Positions 37,529-46,914 of a DNA stretch of 64,000 bases are shown here, piece after piece (within the stretch, counting starts at the first letter, position 1; each line of letters opens with the position of its first letter). Source of the DNA: an uncultured Paracoccaceae bacterium (GTDB lineage: Bacteria > Pseudomonadota > Alphaproteobacteria > Rhodobacterales > Rhodobacteraceae); assembly GCA_947494445.1 (NCBI GenBank), contig CANLVD010000001.1:434001-498000 (forward strand), in the 5' to 3' direction. The notes beneath the pieces are model-generated. The model had not been told where the DNA came from, ran no database searches, and saw nothing but the letters and a program-made list of their open reading frames with translations. The position numbers and the translations under genes are program-made.

Positions 37529-38439
37529 GACGCAACAAACCCGAAAGCGTCATCCTTGGCGGTGACCGTTCCAATCCCGCCTCCGGGCAGGTGAAACCCG
37601 ACGACCGGCATGCCTGAGGTCTCTAGGCTTGTCAGCATCTTCACCCGTGTTTCGGCACCCATGTCTGGATCCTGATCCGAACCTGAATGCCAGTCGGGTT
37701 TGCCAAACGCCAGATGGGCGTTGGTCATCACATCGCCAACCACAAGGGCAGACGCACCGTCTTCGCCCACCTCAAAGGCCATATGGCCCGGTGTGTGACC
37801 ATAGCTTGCCCGCGCGGTGATACCCGGCAGGATCATCTCGCCATCGTCAAACAAGGTCAGTTGATCGGCTATCGCCTCGATCCGCCGCTTGGCGCCCACT
37901 GCAAAACCGGCACGCGCTTCACCGATAGTGTTCACTGTCTCCGGATCGGCCCAGTAGTCGTGCTCGTTTCCACCCATCCAGAACTGTGCATCGGCAAAGG
38001 TCAGATCACCAAAGTCATCCAGCACGCCGCCGATATGATCGGGATGGGCATGGGTAAAGACCACATCCGTGATGTCTTCAGGTGACAGACCCAGCGCATC
38101 CAGACTGTCGATCATCAGGCCAGCGCTGGCCATGAATTCAAAGCCTGATCCTGCATCGAACAGGATCTTGCGATCATCATCCTCGACCAGCGTCATGTTG
38201 CACGGCGGCTCGTTGCTCTCAAGGCTGAGGCCCTGTGCTGCCAGCCAATCCCTGGCTTCGTCCTCGCGTCCGGGTGGAAGCGCAAAACTTGAGGGCAGCA
38301 CCAGATACCCGTCCGAAATGGTCGTGAGCTTGCGCCCGCCCAATTCCATCCCGGTCGCGCGCAGCACTCTGGGCAGGGTCACTCCAGCCAGTGTCAGGGC
38401 CGACCCACCAAGCAGGACATGTCTCCGGGTCACCGTCAT
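37525..38439 (-). CDS. soxG: Tat-exported metallo-beta-lactamase-fold hydrolase (SoxG-like)
   Basis: 304 residues from the ATG at 38439, which follows AAGGGAGCGAAGCG; the frame extends to 38535 without support. A Tat signal (VTRRHVLLGGSALTLAG) precedes a complete MBL domain with H130-A-H-P-D-H135, a later His (GHTPGHMAFEVGEDG) and Asp (VVGDVMTNAH). In Paracoccus soxG and soxH are associated with sox but are not essential for thiosulfate oxidation in vitro. First gene of a two-gene minus-strand operon preceded by a SoxR-type operator. Confidence 0.82.
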   Translation of the reverse strand: MTVTRRHVLLGGSALTLAGVTLPRVLRATGMELGGRKLTTISDGYLVLPSSFALPPGREDEARDWLAAQGLSLESNEPPCNMTLVEDDDRKILFDAGSGFEFMASAGLMIDSLDALGLSPEDITDVVFTHAHPDHIGGVLDDFGDLTFADAQFWMGGNEHDYWADPETVNTIGEARAGFAVGAKRRIEAIADQLTLFDDGEMILPGITARASYGHTPGHMAFEVGEDGASALVVGDVMTNAHLAFGKPDWHSGSDQDPDMGAETRVKMLTSLETSGMPVVGFHLPGGGIGTVTAKDDAFGFVAS

Positions 38440-38455
38440 CGCTTCGCTCCCTTTT

Positions 38456-38475
38456 AAATTCATATTTTTGAATAT
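38456..38475. promoter_or_regulatory. SoxR/SqrR-type operator upstream of the soxGH-like pair
   Basis: AAATTC ATATTTTT GAATAT contains an exact ATTC-N8-GAAT core (38458-38473). It lies 17 bases upstream of the start of the minus-strand MBL gene, next to its ribosome site, where a repressor would block transcription. The same element occurs upstream of soxX. Confidence 0.75.
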
Positions 38476-38622
38476 ATAAGCCACAGACTGTCGCAAACGC
38501 AAGCAATTAACAAAGTCTTTGCCAGTTTTTGCCACTTCTGAACCGGGTCAGGCTCACGAAATTCCGCTCGGACAGGACGCGGCACGATTTTGGCCTAGAT
38601 TGACGGGTAAGCCCGGGATTGA

Positions 38623-39561
38623 ATGGCACAGATGACACGAATACTGACGACTTTGATTGTGCTCCTGATGGCAATGCCCGTTGCCGCAGCGCAATTTCCC
38701 ACGCGGGAGGAGTTTCTGAACCTCGCCCGTCAGGGCTGGGTGTTTGAGATGCGCTCCAACGTGCGCAGGCGTGATCACACAATGCCCGCGGTTCGTACCA
38801 ACAGCCGTGCCATGGTTGCCGGTTCCATCTGTCTTTATGGCGAGCCGGTTCACCCTCATCTGATGGACGTGTTCACGACGTTTCGAAATCTGATCAATGC
38901 GGTCTACGGTCAGGTTGGTACTCTGCAATTTGGCCAGAAAGAAGCGCCAAGCTGTGCCGGGACGCCGCGCATTTTTGTGCGCTTCTACAGCGGTCGCCCC
39001 CCCCATCGCGCCTTCAATGCCGATCTGCGACACGTGGATGAGGTCTACGATATCGACTTGCCGCAAGACCGTGATCAACCGATCCTTGGTCCCGCACAGG
39101 CTGCAACCTTCTTCGGGCGTGAGGGCACCGCGTCGCATCTTCTGATCAACCAGCCGGGCGACGCGCCCCTGACACAACTTCAACGGCAATATTACCGCAC
39201 CTTGCTGATCGAAGAACTTTTTCACGCCTTCACCTTTGGTATGGACATACTGAAGTTCGACAGAAAGACCGCATTTCGCTCCAAGCTGCAGGAACACCCC
39301 GTCAACCTGCGCTACCTTGCATGGGATTCCCCGAAATTCATGCGTGGCCTTCTTGCCAGCAATCCCAAGGGTCTGTGTGCTTTTGACATCTTCATGATGC
39401 ACGCTTTGGCCAACACTGCCTTGGACTCGGTCAACACGCAGGAGTTTCTGCGTTTCATCTCGGCACATTTCGACCGGCTTGAGGGTTTGACCCGGGCTAC
39501 GCTTGCAGACGCCCGGTTCAATTTACTGATGGACAACCGCTGTCGCGACCTGCCAGCATAA
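38623..39561 (+). CDS. Secreted protein of unknown function (DUF2927-like features)
   Basis: 312 residues. Signal peptide (ILTTLIVLLMAMPVAA). The body has RNVRRRDHTMPAVRTNSRAM-like basic N-terminal sequence, IFVRFYSG, and RTLLIEELFHAFTFGMDILKFDR with two acidic residues and a His resembling the weakly conserved EELxQ/H helix of DUF2927 proteins. Assignment to that family is tentative. It stands between the sox operator region and the MoxR/Bat operon, 99 bases before moxR. Starts at 38623 or 38632 are possible. Confidence 0.7.
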   Translation: MAQMTRILTTLIVLLMAMPVAAAQFPTREEFLNLARQGWVFEMRSNVRRRDHTMPAVRTNSRAMVAGSICLYGEPVHPHLMDVFTTFRNLINAVYGQVGTLQFGQKEAPSCAGTPRIFVRFYSGRPPHRAFNADLRHVDEVYDIDLPQDRDQPILGPAQAATFFGREGTASHLLINQPGDAPLTQLQRQYYRTLLIEELFHAFTFGMDILKFDRKTAFRSKLQEHPVNLRYLAWDSPKFMRGLLASNPKGLCAFDIFMMHALANTALDSVNTQEFLRFISAHFDRLEGLTRATLADARFNLLMDNRCRDLPA

Positions 39562-39660
39562 CGCTTGCGCCCCAAGGTTAGACCAAACGCTGTATAGGCG
39601 CAGCACGGACAGCCCCATAGGCTGACCCAAAACAAACGGATTGAAGGGGGGAGCGCGGCA

Positions 39661-40623
39661 ATGGTTGCGGACGGCCCGATGGGTGGCGTTGCCCAGAAGA
39701 TTTCAGACCTCAGCGCATACATGAAACAAGGCCTGATCGGCCATGATCAACTGATCGAACGGCTGCTGATTGCTCTTTTGTCAGGGGGCCATGTCCTGAT
39801 CGAAGGCGCACCCGGATTGGCCAAAACCCGCTCGGTCAAATGGTTGGCCGCTGCTGGCACAGGCAGTTTTGCCCGCATCCAGTGCACGCCCGACCTGCTG
39901 CCCTCGGATCTGACCGGCACCCCGGTTTTCCGACCCGAGACCGGCACATTCGAATTCGTCAAAGGCCCGGTCTTTCACAATCTGGTGCTGGTTGACGAGA
40001 TCAACCGCGCCCCTCCCAAGGTACAATCTGCCTTGCTTGAGGCGATGGACGAACATCAGGTCACCAGCGGTGGGGAAACGCATGCCCTGCCCGAACCCTT
40101 CATGGTCATCGCAACCCAGAACCCCGTCGAACACGAAGGCACCTATCCCCTGCCTGAGGCGCAGCTTGACCGCTTCCTGCTGCATGTGATGCTAGATCTG
40201 CCCGATGCTCAGACCGAGCGCGCCATTCTGGATCTGGTGGAGGCCGAAACCACAGGCACAGCCCCGGTTGAGGCAATGCTCAGCCCCGAGGACATTCAGG
40301 CCGCCCGCAAGGCCGCCATGTCGGTACATCTGTCGCTGCCGCTGAAAGACTACATCGTGCGCCTTGTCATGGCCTCTCGCGATGGTGCATTGGCCGAGGA
40401 TGTGGAACTGGCCGTCTCGCCACGCGGCACCCTATCGCTTGCCTCTGTCGCCAAGGCGCGTGCCTTTCTGCATGGCCGCGACCATGCTTTGCCCGAGGAT
40501 GTCGAGGCGCTGGCCGCAGACGTCCTGTCCCATCGCATGATCCTGAAGTGGCGCGCCACAGCAGATGGCCGCAATCCACGCGCTTTGGTCGCTGATATTC
40601 TGGATCAGACGGAGGCGTTATGA
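39661..40623 (+). CDS. MoxR-family AAA+ ATPase
   Basis: 320 residues. Walker A GAPGLAKTR, Walker B LVDEINRAPPKVQ, sensor region ATQNPVEHEGTYPLPEAQLDRFLLH and a C-terminal lid (AVSPRGTLSLASVAKARA). MoxR ATPases act as chaperones that remodel partners through the VWA proteins encoded beside them. GGGGGGAG precedes the ATG. First gene of a tightly overlapping seven-gene operon. Confidence 0.94.
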   Translation: MVADGPMGGVAQKISDLSAYMKQGLIGHDQLIERLLIALLSGGHVLIEGAPGLAKTRSVKWLAAAGTGSFARIQCTPDLLPSDLTGTPVFRPETGTFEFVKGPVFHNLVLVDEINRAPPKVQSALLEAMDEHQVTSGGETHALPEPFMVIATQNPVEHEGTYPLPEAQLDRFLLHVMLDLPDAQTERAILDLVEAETTGTAPVEAMLSPEDIQAARKAAMSVHLSLPLKDYIVRLVMASRDGALAEDVELAVSPRGTLSLASVAKARAFLHGRDHALPEDVEALAADVLSHRMILKWRATADGRNPRALVADILDQTEAL

Positions 40624-41486
40624 CCGCCGCGCTGGAAGTCCCCGGCGTCCATCTGACGGCAGCCCATCTGATTGCCTTGCGCGATCTGGGTACTGCTCCG
40701 GATGGCCCCACCGGCGCGGGCACATCGCTTGGCAGCGGCTTCATCGCCAAGCGCCGCGGTACCGGTCAGGACATCGAGGACATCCGCGCTTACGTCACCG
40801 GCGACGACATGCGCCATCTCGACCGTGCTGCCACCGCACGGACCGGCAACCTGCATGTGCGCACGTTCCGCGAGGAACGCGACCGCGTCGTGCTTCTGGT
40901 CGCTGATTTCCGCCCCTCCATGCTTTGGGGCATGCGCCGCGCGCTCTGTTCCGTGGCAGCAGCCGAGGCGCTGGCCTACATCGGCTGGCAAGCCGTTGAA
41001 GCAGGCGAGCGCGTCGGGCTGCTGGCGATCACTGCCCGCGAACCTGTTCTGGTGCCCGCGCGCCGCCGGGTCCGCGCCATGCTCAACGTCATTGGTGGGA
41101 TGGTCGAGGCACATCAAAGGGCGCTTTCCATGGCCACGCAAGCGCTTGCCGATCCGCCGCTTGATGCCGCGTTGTCCGGCATTGCCCGCATCGCGCCCAC
41201 CGGCTCCGATGTTCTGATTGCATCTTCCTTCGACACCCCCGGCGACGGGCTTGAGGACCGTCTGAGCGATTTGTCCCGCCGACGTGGCATCCACCGCATC
41301 GAAATTGCCGATCAGGCGATCACCTCGTTGCCGAAGGGTGACTACCCGCTGATCGACGCCTCAGGCACCCGTGTCTCGGTGCAATTGCGAGACACACCTG
41401 ACGGCTCTGCCGCCCCGCCGACCGGGCTTGATGCCGGATTGCCTGTTGATCAGATGCTGCGCGCGCTGGAGGGGGTGAATGGCTGA
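40620..41486 (+). CDS. DUF58 domain protein of the MoxR/Bat operon
   Basis: 288 residues, soluble. DUF58 hallmark GEDIRAYVTGDDMRHLDRAATARTG-type segment (here DIEDIRAYVTGDDMRHLD) and a VWA-like fold with LLVADFRPSM in the MIDAS position. DUF58 proteins usually sit between MoxR and VWA genes. Start overlaps the moxR stop by four bases (ATGA). Confidence 0.9.
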   Translation: MTAALEVPGVHLTAAHLIALRDLGTAPDGPTGAGTSLGSGFIAKRRGTGQDIEDIRAYVTGDDMRHLDRAATARTGNLHVRTFREERDRVVLLVADFRPSMLWGMRRALCSVAAAEALAYIGWQAVEAGERVGLLAITAREPVLVPARRRVRAMLNVIGGMVEAHQRALSMATQALADPPLDAALSGIARIAPTGSDVLIASSFDTPGDGLEDRLSDLSRRRGIHRIEIADQAITSLPKGDYPLIDASGTRVSVQLRDTPDGSAAPPTGLDAGLPVDQMLRALEGVNG

Positions 41487-41844
41487 CGGTCAGATCACCG
41501 AGGCCGCGATGTTGCGCGGCCTGCAGGACATTCGCCTGCCCGGTGAGGCCGCAGGCGGTGTGCTGGCCGAAGGGCTGGCAGCGCTCGGGCTCGGTCTTCT
41601 GCTTGCCCTAGCTCTTTCGGTGATCCTGCGTCCCCTGATGGACCGCAAGCCCAAAGCACATGTGGAAACACTGGACGACCGGATTGAGGCCGCGCTTGCG
41701 CTGCCCGAAGGGGACCGCCAACTGGCGCTGCTCCGTCTGCTTGCCCAACATGATGCCGTTGATCCCGCAATCTACGCGCTGGACGGGTTGCCGGACACCG
41801 ACGCCCTTCTGGCCCGGCTGCAACAGGCCCGCGCCAATGCCTGA
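41479..41844 (+). CDS. DUF4381 family membrane protein
   Basis: 121 residues. Short N-terminal motif LRGLQDIRLPGEA, then one transmembrane helix (LAALGLGLLLALALSVILRPL), then a small cytoplasmic helical tail. Position between DUF58 and the first VWA gene is typical of DUF4381 in Bat-type operons. Overlaps neighbours at both ends by 8 bases. Confidence 0.8.
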   Translation: MADGQITEAAMLRGLQDIRLPGEAAGGVLAEGLAALGLGLLLALALSVILRPLMDRKPKAHVETLDDRIEAALALPEGDRQLALLRLLAQHDAVDPAIYALDGLPDTDALLARLQQARANA

Positions 41845-42790
41845 GTTTGCCGCGCCTCTGTTTCTGCTCCTCCTGCCGTTGCCGTTTCTCTGGCGGTGGA
41901 TCTCACAGCGTGCAGAGGCGCAAGGCGCTGCCATTCTGGTGCCTGATGCGGTCGGTGACAGGCTGCGCTCGCGCGCTGGCGCCGGCGCAGTCGCCATGGC
42001 CTCACGCAACTGGATGCCTTTCATGATCTGGGCGCTGCTTCTGCTGGCACTCAGCGGGCCACGACAACTGGAACCCACACCCGCCCTGCCGGTTTCGGGC
42101 CGTGATCTGGTGATTGCGCTGGATCTCTCCGGCTCCATGGTGCGCGATGATTTCTCTATAGACGACCGCAAGGTATCCCGGCTTGAGGCGGTGCAGACCG
42201 TCGGTTCAGCATTCGCCCGCAGGCGCGGAGGTGACCGGGTCGCATTGGTGGTATTTGGCACTGAGGCGTATTTCGCCACCCCGTTCACCTTTGATGTCGA
42301 GGCCGTGGCCCAGGCCATCGAAGGCGCAACCATCGGCATCTCGGGCCGTGCCACCAGCATATCTGATGCGCTCGGCATCGCTCTCAAGAGGCTTGAAGTG
42401 TCCGAGGCCAAATCCCGCGTGGTCATCCTGCTTTCAGACGGGGCCAACAACGCAGGCGCCACCAATCCGCGTGCGGTTGCCCGTCTGGCAGCTGACATGG
42501 GCGTGCGGGTCCACACAATCGCCATGGGCCCCAAGGATCTGGCCTCGGCCCCGGAAGAACGCGGTGTTGTTGATGTGGCCACGCTTGAGGCGATGTCGGA
42601 TCTCAGTGGCGGCACCATGTTTCGGGTCAAGACCACCCAAGACCTTGAAACGGTGACAGCTGCCTTGGACGAGTTGGAAGCGACCGCTGCCAAGGGACTG
42701 GCGGCCGAGGTTTATGCCGAACTGTGGGTCTATCCCGCAGGGCTTGCCTTGCTGGGCGCAGTACTGATCGGGTGGCGGCGTGATGGATGA
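41837..42790 (+). CDS. batA: VWA domain membrane protein, BatA type
   Basis: 317 residues. Two N-terminal hydrophobic helices, then a VWA domain with intact MIDAS (VIALDLSGSM; the Thr/Asp parts at GRATSISDALG and LLSDGANNAG), and a C-terminal transmembrane helix (VYPAGLALLGAVLIGW). BatA-like proteins bind metal-dependent partners in the periplasm and are linked to stress tolerance. The ATG at 41837 overlaps the preceding stop. Confidence 0.88.
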   Translation: MPEFAAPLFLLLLPLPFLWRWISQRAEAQGAAILVPDAVGDRLRSRAGAGAVAMASRNWMPFMIWALLLLALSGPRQLEPTPALPVSGRDLVIALDLSGSMVRDDFSIDDRKVSRLEAVQTVGSAFARRRGGDRVALVVFGTEAYFATPFTFDVEAVAQAIEGATIGISGRATSISDALGIALKRLEVSEAKSRVVILLSDGANNAGATNPRAVARLAADMGVRVHTIAMGPKDLASAPEERGVVDVATLEAMSDLSGGTMFRVKTTQDLETVTAALDELEATAAKGLAAEVYAELWVYPAGLALLGAVLIGWRRDG

Positions 42791-43700
42791 GATCACCCTT
42801 CTGCGCCCCTTGTGGCTACTGTTTATTCCGATCCTGATGTGGGTCGGCTACCGCCTGCGCCAGAAGGCAGGCGTTCCGGGTGACTGGGGGCAGGTGATGG
42901 CGCCGCAGATGATGGCAGCCATGCAGGCTCTGGGCCGGGTTCAGGCAGGTGCCCGTCAGTCGCGCCTTGGTCCGCCCTCGCTCTGGCTGGCGGGCATCGT
43001 GATGCTCGCGCTTGCTGGTCCGGCCTTGCAAAAACGCGATGCGCTGGCTTTCCGCAACCTTGATGGCGTGGTCTTTGTGGTCGATGCCTCACCGTCCGTT
43101 CTGGAAGACCCGCTCTGGCAGCAGGCCCTGACCGCGGCCCGAATCAGCCTGTCGGGACTCGGTGCAAAACCGGCGGCACTGGTGGTGTATGCGGGCGACG
43201 CCTACACAGCGTCGGCGTTGACTTCTGATACCGGACAGATCGGCCTGACATTGTCCCTGATCGAGCCCGGTCTTGTCCCCGACGAGGGTTCTCGCCCGCA
43301 TCTCGCCCTGTCGCGCGCCGCCGATATCCTGACGGAGGCCAAGATCATCGCGGGCGATGTCGTGCTCTTGAGCGACGGTGCCGGTACCGGCACCGAGGCG
43401 CTGGCCGAAGCCGCACGGATTGCAGGCGCAGGCGCGCGCCTGTCGATCCTGCACCTGCCCGGCAGTACCGGAGACGGGCAGGCCAGCCGGGCCGAGATGG
43501 AGGCGCTCGCCGCCGTCGGCGATGGGACCGTCTTTTCGCTTGCTGAGGCAGAAACACTCGCCGACCAATTGGCAGTCAGCGGGCTGAACCGGATGGAACA
43601 GCAGGATCTTCTTCTGCTCTACTGGGTCGATTACGGGCGTTGGCTCCTCGTACTTGCGCTCATCCCGGCCCTGTTGCTGACCCGAAAGGGGGCCATATGA
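42783..43700 (+). CDS. batB: VWA domain membrane protein, BatB type
   Basis: 305 residues. Same topology as BatA: hydrophobic N-terminal segments, VWA domain with MIDAS VVDASPSV and VLLSDGAGTG, and a C-terminal helix (WLLVLALIPALLLT). A GTG at 42780 and this ATG are both in frame. It overlaps BatA by 8 bases and the TPR gene by 4. Confidence 0.86.
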   Translation: MDEITLLRPLWLLFIPILMWVGYRLRQKAGVPGDWGQVMAPQMMAAMQALGRVQAGARQSRLGPPSLWLAGIVMLALAGPALQKRDALAFRNLDGVVFVVDASPSVLEDPLWQQALTAARISLSGLGAKPAALVVYAGDAYTASALTSDTGQIGLTLSLIEPGLVPDEGSRPHLALSRAADILTEAKIIAGDVVLLSDGAGTGTEALAEAARIAGAGARLSILHLPGSTGDGQASRAEMEALAAVGDGTVFSLAEAETLADQLAVSGLNRMEQQDLLLLYWVDYGRWLLVLALIPALLLTRKGAI

Positions 43701-44395
43701 TCCGTCTTGGGCTGCTTGCAATCGCGCTTCTGGCGCTGGGCCTGTCGGTCCTGATGGGCGGAACCGCACCCCTTGGCCGTCTCGCGCTGGCGCTGGGTCA
43801 ACCGCAGATCGCCAAACCGTTATTCACCACACCTGACTGGCAGGGCATAGCGGCATACCGCGCCGGTGATCCCCTTGCCGCAGAAGTGGCTTTCCGCGCG
43901 ACCAGCGGCCGTCAGGCCTACAATCTTGGCAACGCCTTCGTGCAGGTCGGTAAATACGCTGCAGCACTTGAGGCCTATGACGCTGCCCTTGCACAAAACC
44001 CCGATGACGCCGCAGCGGCGGCAAACTTCGATCTGGTCAAAGCCTATTATGCGGGCACCAAGATCGACCTTGATGCCGTGGTGGGCTGGTCCCATGGCCC
44101 CCGGGCCGAGGCACCGCCCGTGGCCGCAGAAACTGCACGCGGCAGTGCGCGCGCCACGGGCGAGGGGGATGAAGTCACCAATACCGGCTCCCAGATCGGC
44201 TTGCCCGCATTGGCTTCACGCGGCACGCGCGGTGTGCGCAAGGTCTTTGACGACAAGTTCATCGAGGCAAGCCCGCGCTGGCTCGCCACCCTTTCGGATG
44301 TGCCTGGCGCCTATCTGCAAGCCCGCATCTCGGCCGAGCGCAAGCGCCGCAAGGCCGCCGGGGAACTGCAACCGGAGGCTGACAGCAGATGGTGA
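43697..44395 (+). CDS. batC: TPR-domain protein, BatC type
   Basis: 232 residues. A transmembrane segment near the N-terminus (LGLLAIALLALGLSVLMGG) and TPR-like helices (RQAYNLGNAFVQVGKYAAALEAYDAALAQNPDDAAAAANFDLVKAYY). The tail is basic. TPR proteins in this position are thought to scaffold the Bat complex. Start overlaps the BatB stop. Confidence 0.85.
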   Translation: MIRLGLLAIALLALGLSVLMGGTAPLGRLALALGQPQIAKPLFTTPDWQGIAAYRAGDPLAAEVAFRATSGRQAYNLGNAFVQVGKYAAALEAYDAALAQNPDDAAAAANFDLVKAYYAGTKIDLDAVVGWSHGPRAEAPPVAAETARGSARATGEGDEVTNTGSQIGLPALASRGTRGVRKVFDDKFIEASPRWLATLSDVPGAYLQARISAERKRRKAAGELQPEADSRW

Positions 44396-45564
44396 AATGG
44401 CTAGTCCTTCTGGCCCTCCTCTGGCCCCTGACCACATTCGCGCAAACCCGTGAAGTGATCCCGTCCGATCTGACGATCACCGCCACGCTGGAAACCACCG
44501 AACGTGCGCCCTTCCAGCAGGAAATGGTCCTCCTGACCATCCACGGCGTCTACAAACGCCATATCACGCTTGAGAAGCTGGAAGCGCCTGATCTGGCAGG
44601 CGTAAACTGGATGCAACTTGGCGAGGATCACTGGTACGAAAGCGAGCTTGATGGCCTCAAGGTCAAGAACTTCCGTCGCCGCATGGCGCTTTTCCCGGAA
44701 GAGGCAGGGCGTCTGGTCATCGGCCCCTTTACCCACCACCTGACCTTGCTGGACGAGACAAACGCGTGGTTTTCCCATGACATCCAGTCTGAGCCGATCA
44801 CGCTGGATGTCCGCCCTGCACCCCAGACCGATGACTGGTGGTTCCCGGTCCGCCATCTTGAGATTTCTGACCGCTGGTCCAACGCGCCCGACCAACTGGG
44901 TGAGGGCGAGGGTGTTCTGCGGGTCATCACCCTGACCGGCATCGGCGTCTCTCCCGACATGATGCCGCCCATGCCCGAGTTGAAATCCCCGTCTGCCCAT
45001 ATCTTCCCGCATCCCGAAAAGCGACTTGTCGAACTCTCGCCAGACGGGCCGGTCTCCGTCACCTTCTGGCGCTGGACGATCAAACCCGCACGGCCACCTT
45101 CGGCCATTCTGGAGCCGCTGAAATTCTCCTATTTCGACACCATTGCGCGCGAGATGCGCGAGGTTACGATCTCAGCCCAGCGGGTCGGCATGGACCGTGC
45201 AACAATGCCACCTGCCAGCGAAGCGCCACCCGAACCCGTGGTGCTCAGGCCGCTTCTGGGGGGCGGGTTGATGGTGGCCGGGCTTGCGCTTGGTCTGGGC
45301 CTGTCGCTTGGGGGGCGACGCTTCTCTGCGATTTCAGATGTGCTGCAACGCTTCGGTCTTGATCCCGACCGGCGCGCCTTACGCCGCGCCATGCGACAAG
45401 GTGACCAGCCGGCGTTTCGCGCTGCTGCCCGGCGTCTGACCCGGACACATCGGAAGGGTCAGGACGTGCTAGAGACCTTTGATGCCACCGCCTTCGCACC
45501 CGACGGCGGGCAAGCTGATCTGCGCACTCTCGGTCGTCAGCTGCTCAGCGCCCTGCGCTCATAG
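44389..45564 (+). CDS. batD: BatD-like protein
   Basis: 391 residues. Signal peptide (VLLALLWPLTTFA), an extracytoplasmic beta-rich region (VPSDLTITATLETTERAPFQQEMVLLTI and similar), a transmembrane helix (LLGGGLMVAGLALGLGLSLGG) and a cytoplasmic tail. This is the BatD layout. Last gene of the MoxR operon; its stop overlaps the convergent DUF2064 gene by six bases. Confidence 0.8.
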   Translation: MVKWLVLLALLWPLTTFAQTREVIPSDLTITATLETTERAPFQQEMVLLTIHGVYKRHITLEKLEAPDLAGVNWMQLGEDHWYESELDGLKVKNFRRRMALFPEEAGRLVIGPFTHHLTLLDETNAWFSHDIQSEPITLDVRPAPQTDDWWFPVRHLEISDRWSNAPDQLGEGEGVLRVITLTGIGVSPDMMPPMPELKSPSAHIFPHPEKRLVELSPDGPVSVTFWRWTIKPARPPSAILEPLKFSYFDTIAREMREVTISAQRVGMDRATMPPASEAPPEPVVLRPLLGGGLMVAGLALGLGLSLGGRRFSAISDVLQRFGLDPDRRALRRAMRQGDQPAFRAAARRLTRTHRKGQDVLETFDATAFAPDGGQADLRTLGRQLLSALRS

Positions 45565-46140
45565 ATCCTGCGCCCGGTCCACATCCCGCAATTCCGCGAT
45601 CAATGCATGGCTTTGCCCACACAGGCTGTCGATGCTGTCGGCCAGCGCATGTTGGGTTGACCAGCGCACCCCGTCGAACAAACGCGTCGGTACTGGCCGC
45701 GCGCCTTTGCGATGCCCCACAAGCCAGTATCCGCCATCAGGGGCGGGGCCAAAGACAGTATCGGCACGCCCCAGCGCCGTGAATGCCTGCGCGATGTGGT
45801 GCCGCCGGATGCCCGGAATATCAGCGCCAATGATCGCGACCGGCCCAGGTGAGCGCATTCGCAAAACCCGCCCCATTCGGTCCCCAAGCGAGCCGCTGCC
45901 TTGCGCGATGCGCGGCAGATGATCAGGCCAGATGCGGCTGGTCAGGCCCTCGATATCGGGGCTGACCGCCAGACAGGTCGCCCATCGGGGATCGCCTCCC
46001 AGTTCGCGGAGCAGCGCGTCCACCTGATGGCGAAACCACCATGAAGCCGTGGTCATTCCGATGTCGCGCCCCAGCCGGGTTTTCACCCGACCCGGTCGCG
46101 GTTCCTTGACCATGATGACCAGTCGGGCGCGTCCCGTCAT
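45559..46140 (-). CDS. DUF2064 / TIGR04282-type glycosyltransferase-like protein
   Basis: 193 residues. GT-A-like nucleotidyl/glycosyltransferase features: VKEPRPGRVKTRLG at the N-terminus, IIGADIPGIRRHHIAQA and FGPAPDGGYWLVG. Members near arsenic genes make arsenosugars, but no arsenic gene is present here and the substrate cannot be inferred. It overlaps the aldolase gene by 4 bases (ATGA), so they are translationally linked. Confidence 0.85.
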   Translation of the reverse strand: MTGRARLVIMVKEPRPGRVKTRLGRDIGMTTASWWFRHQVDALLRELGGDPRWATCLAVSPDIEGLTSRIWPDHLPRIAQGSGSLGDRMGRVLRMRSPGPVAIIGADIPGIRRHHIAQAFTALGRADTVFGPAPDGGYWLVGHRKGARPVPTRLFDGVRWSTQHALADSIDSLCGQSHALIAELRDVDRAQDL

Positions 46141-46874
46141 TGCGCGTAGTCAGAGCCCTCGGCGTCAAGGATCTTGCGCAACTCCGCCAGATGCGTGTCG
46201 ACCAGATGCGTCTGGTCGTTCATCTCATCGGCTGTTTTCGCCGCTACATTGTCGCTGAGCGTGCGCATCGGCATGCCGGTCTGCAGCGCGCCGATATAGG
46301 TCTCGCAGGCGCGCTCGAAGTAATAAAGCCTATTGAACGCCTCTCCCACCGTTTCGCCCAACACCATCACACCGTGATTGCCCATCACCATCACGCGCTT
46401 CTGCGGATCGGAAAACTGCGAACAGATCCGCTCGCCTTCTTCTTCGAATGCCAGTCCGCCATAGCCTTCGTCGATGATCACCCGGTCGTAGAACATGGCC
46501 GAATTCTGATCGATCGCGGGCAACCGACTGTCCTTCAGGGACGCCAGAATGGTTCCGTATTTGGGATGCAGATGCAGCGCCGCCCGCGCCCATGGCACAT
46601 TGCGATGGACCGCCCCGTGCAAACCCCAAGCCGTCGGATCCGGTGCGTTCGGCATGTTCAGCGTCTCGGGATCATTGGCGTCCAGTTCCAAAAGGTCAGA
46701 CGCTCTGATCCGCGCGAAATGCATCGCATTGGGGTTGATCAGGAACCGTGTGCCATCCTCATTCGTGGCCAGCGAAAAGTGGTTTGCTATGCCCTCATGC
46801 CAGTTGAACCGCACGGCCCAGCGAAAGGCTGCGGCCAGATCGGCCCGCATATCGGTGTGAGTTTGGTCAAGCAT
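46137..46874 (-). CDS. Class II aldolase/adducin family protein
   Basis: 245 residues. Zinc-binding motif AALHLHPKYG with two His, a third His in GNHGVMVLG and catalytic Glu-like acidic residues. NHFSLATNEDGTRFLINP is the family N-terminal signature. Likely cleaves or isomerises a sugar or sugar acid. It follows the DenD-like dehydrogenase by 40 bases. Confidence 0.9.
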   Translation of the reverse strand: MLDQTHTDMRADLAAAFRWAVRFNWHEGIANHFSLATNEDGTRFLINPNAMHFARIRASDLLELDANDPETLNMPNAPDPTAWGLHGAVHRNVPWARAALHLHPKYGTILASLKDSRLPAIDQNSAMFYDRVIIDEGYGGLAFEEEGERICSQFSDPQKRVMVMGNHGVMVLGETVGEAFNRLYYFERACETYIGALQTGMPMRTLSDNVAAKTADEMNDQTHLVDTHLAELRKILDAEGSDYAQ

Positions 46875-46914
46875 GGCACGCCCCTTTTGTCAGATGCCCG
46901 GCGGCGACGTCCGC

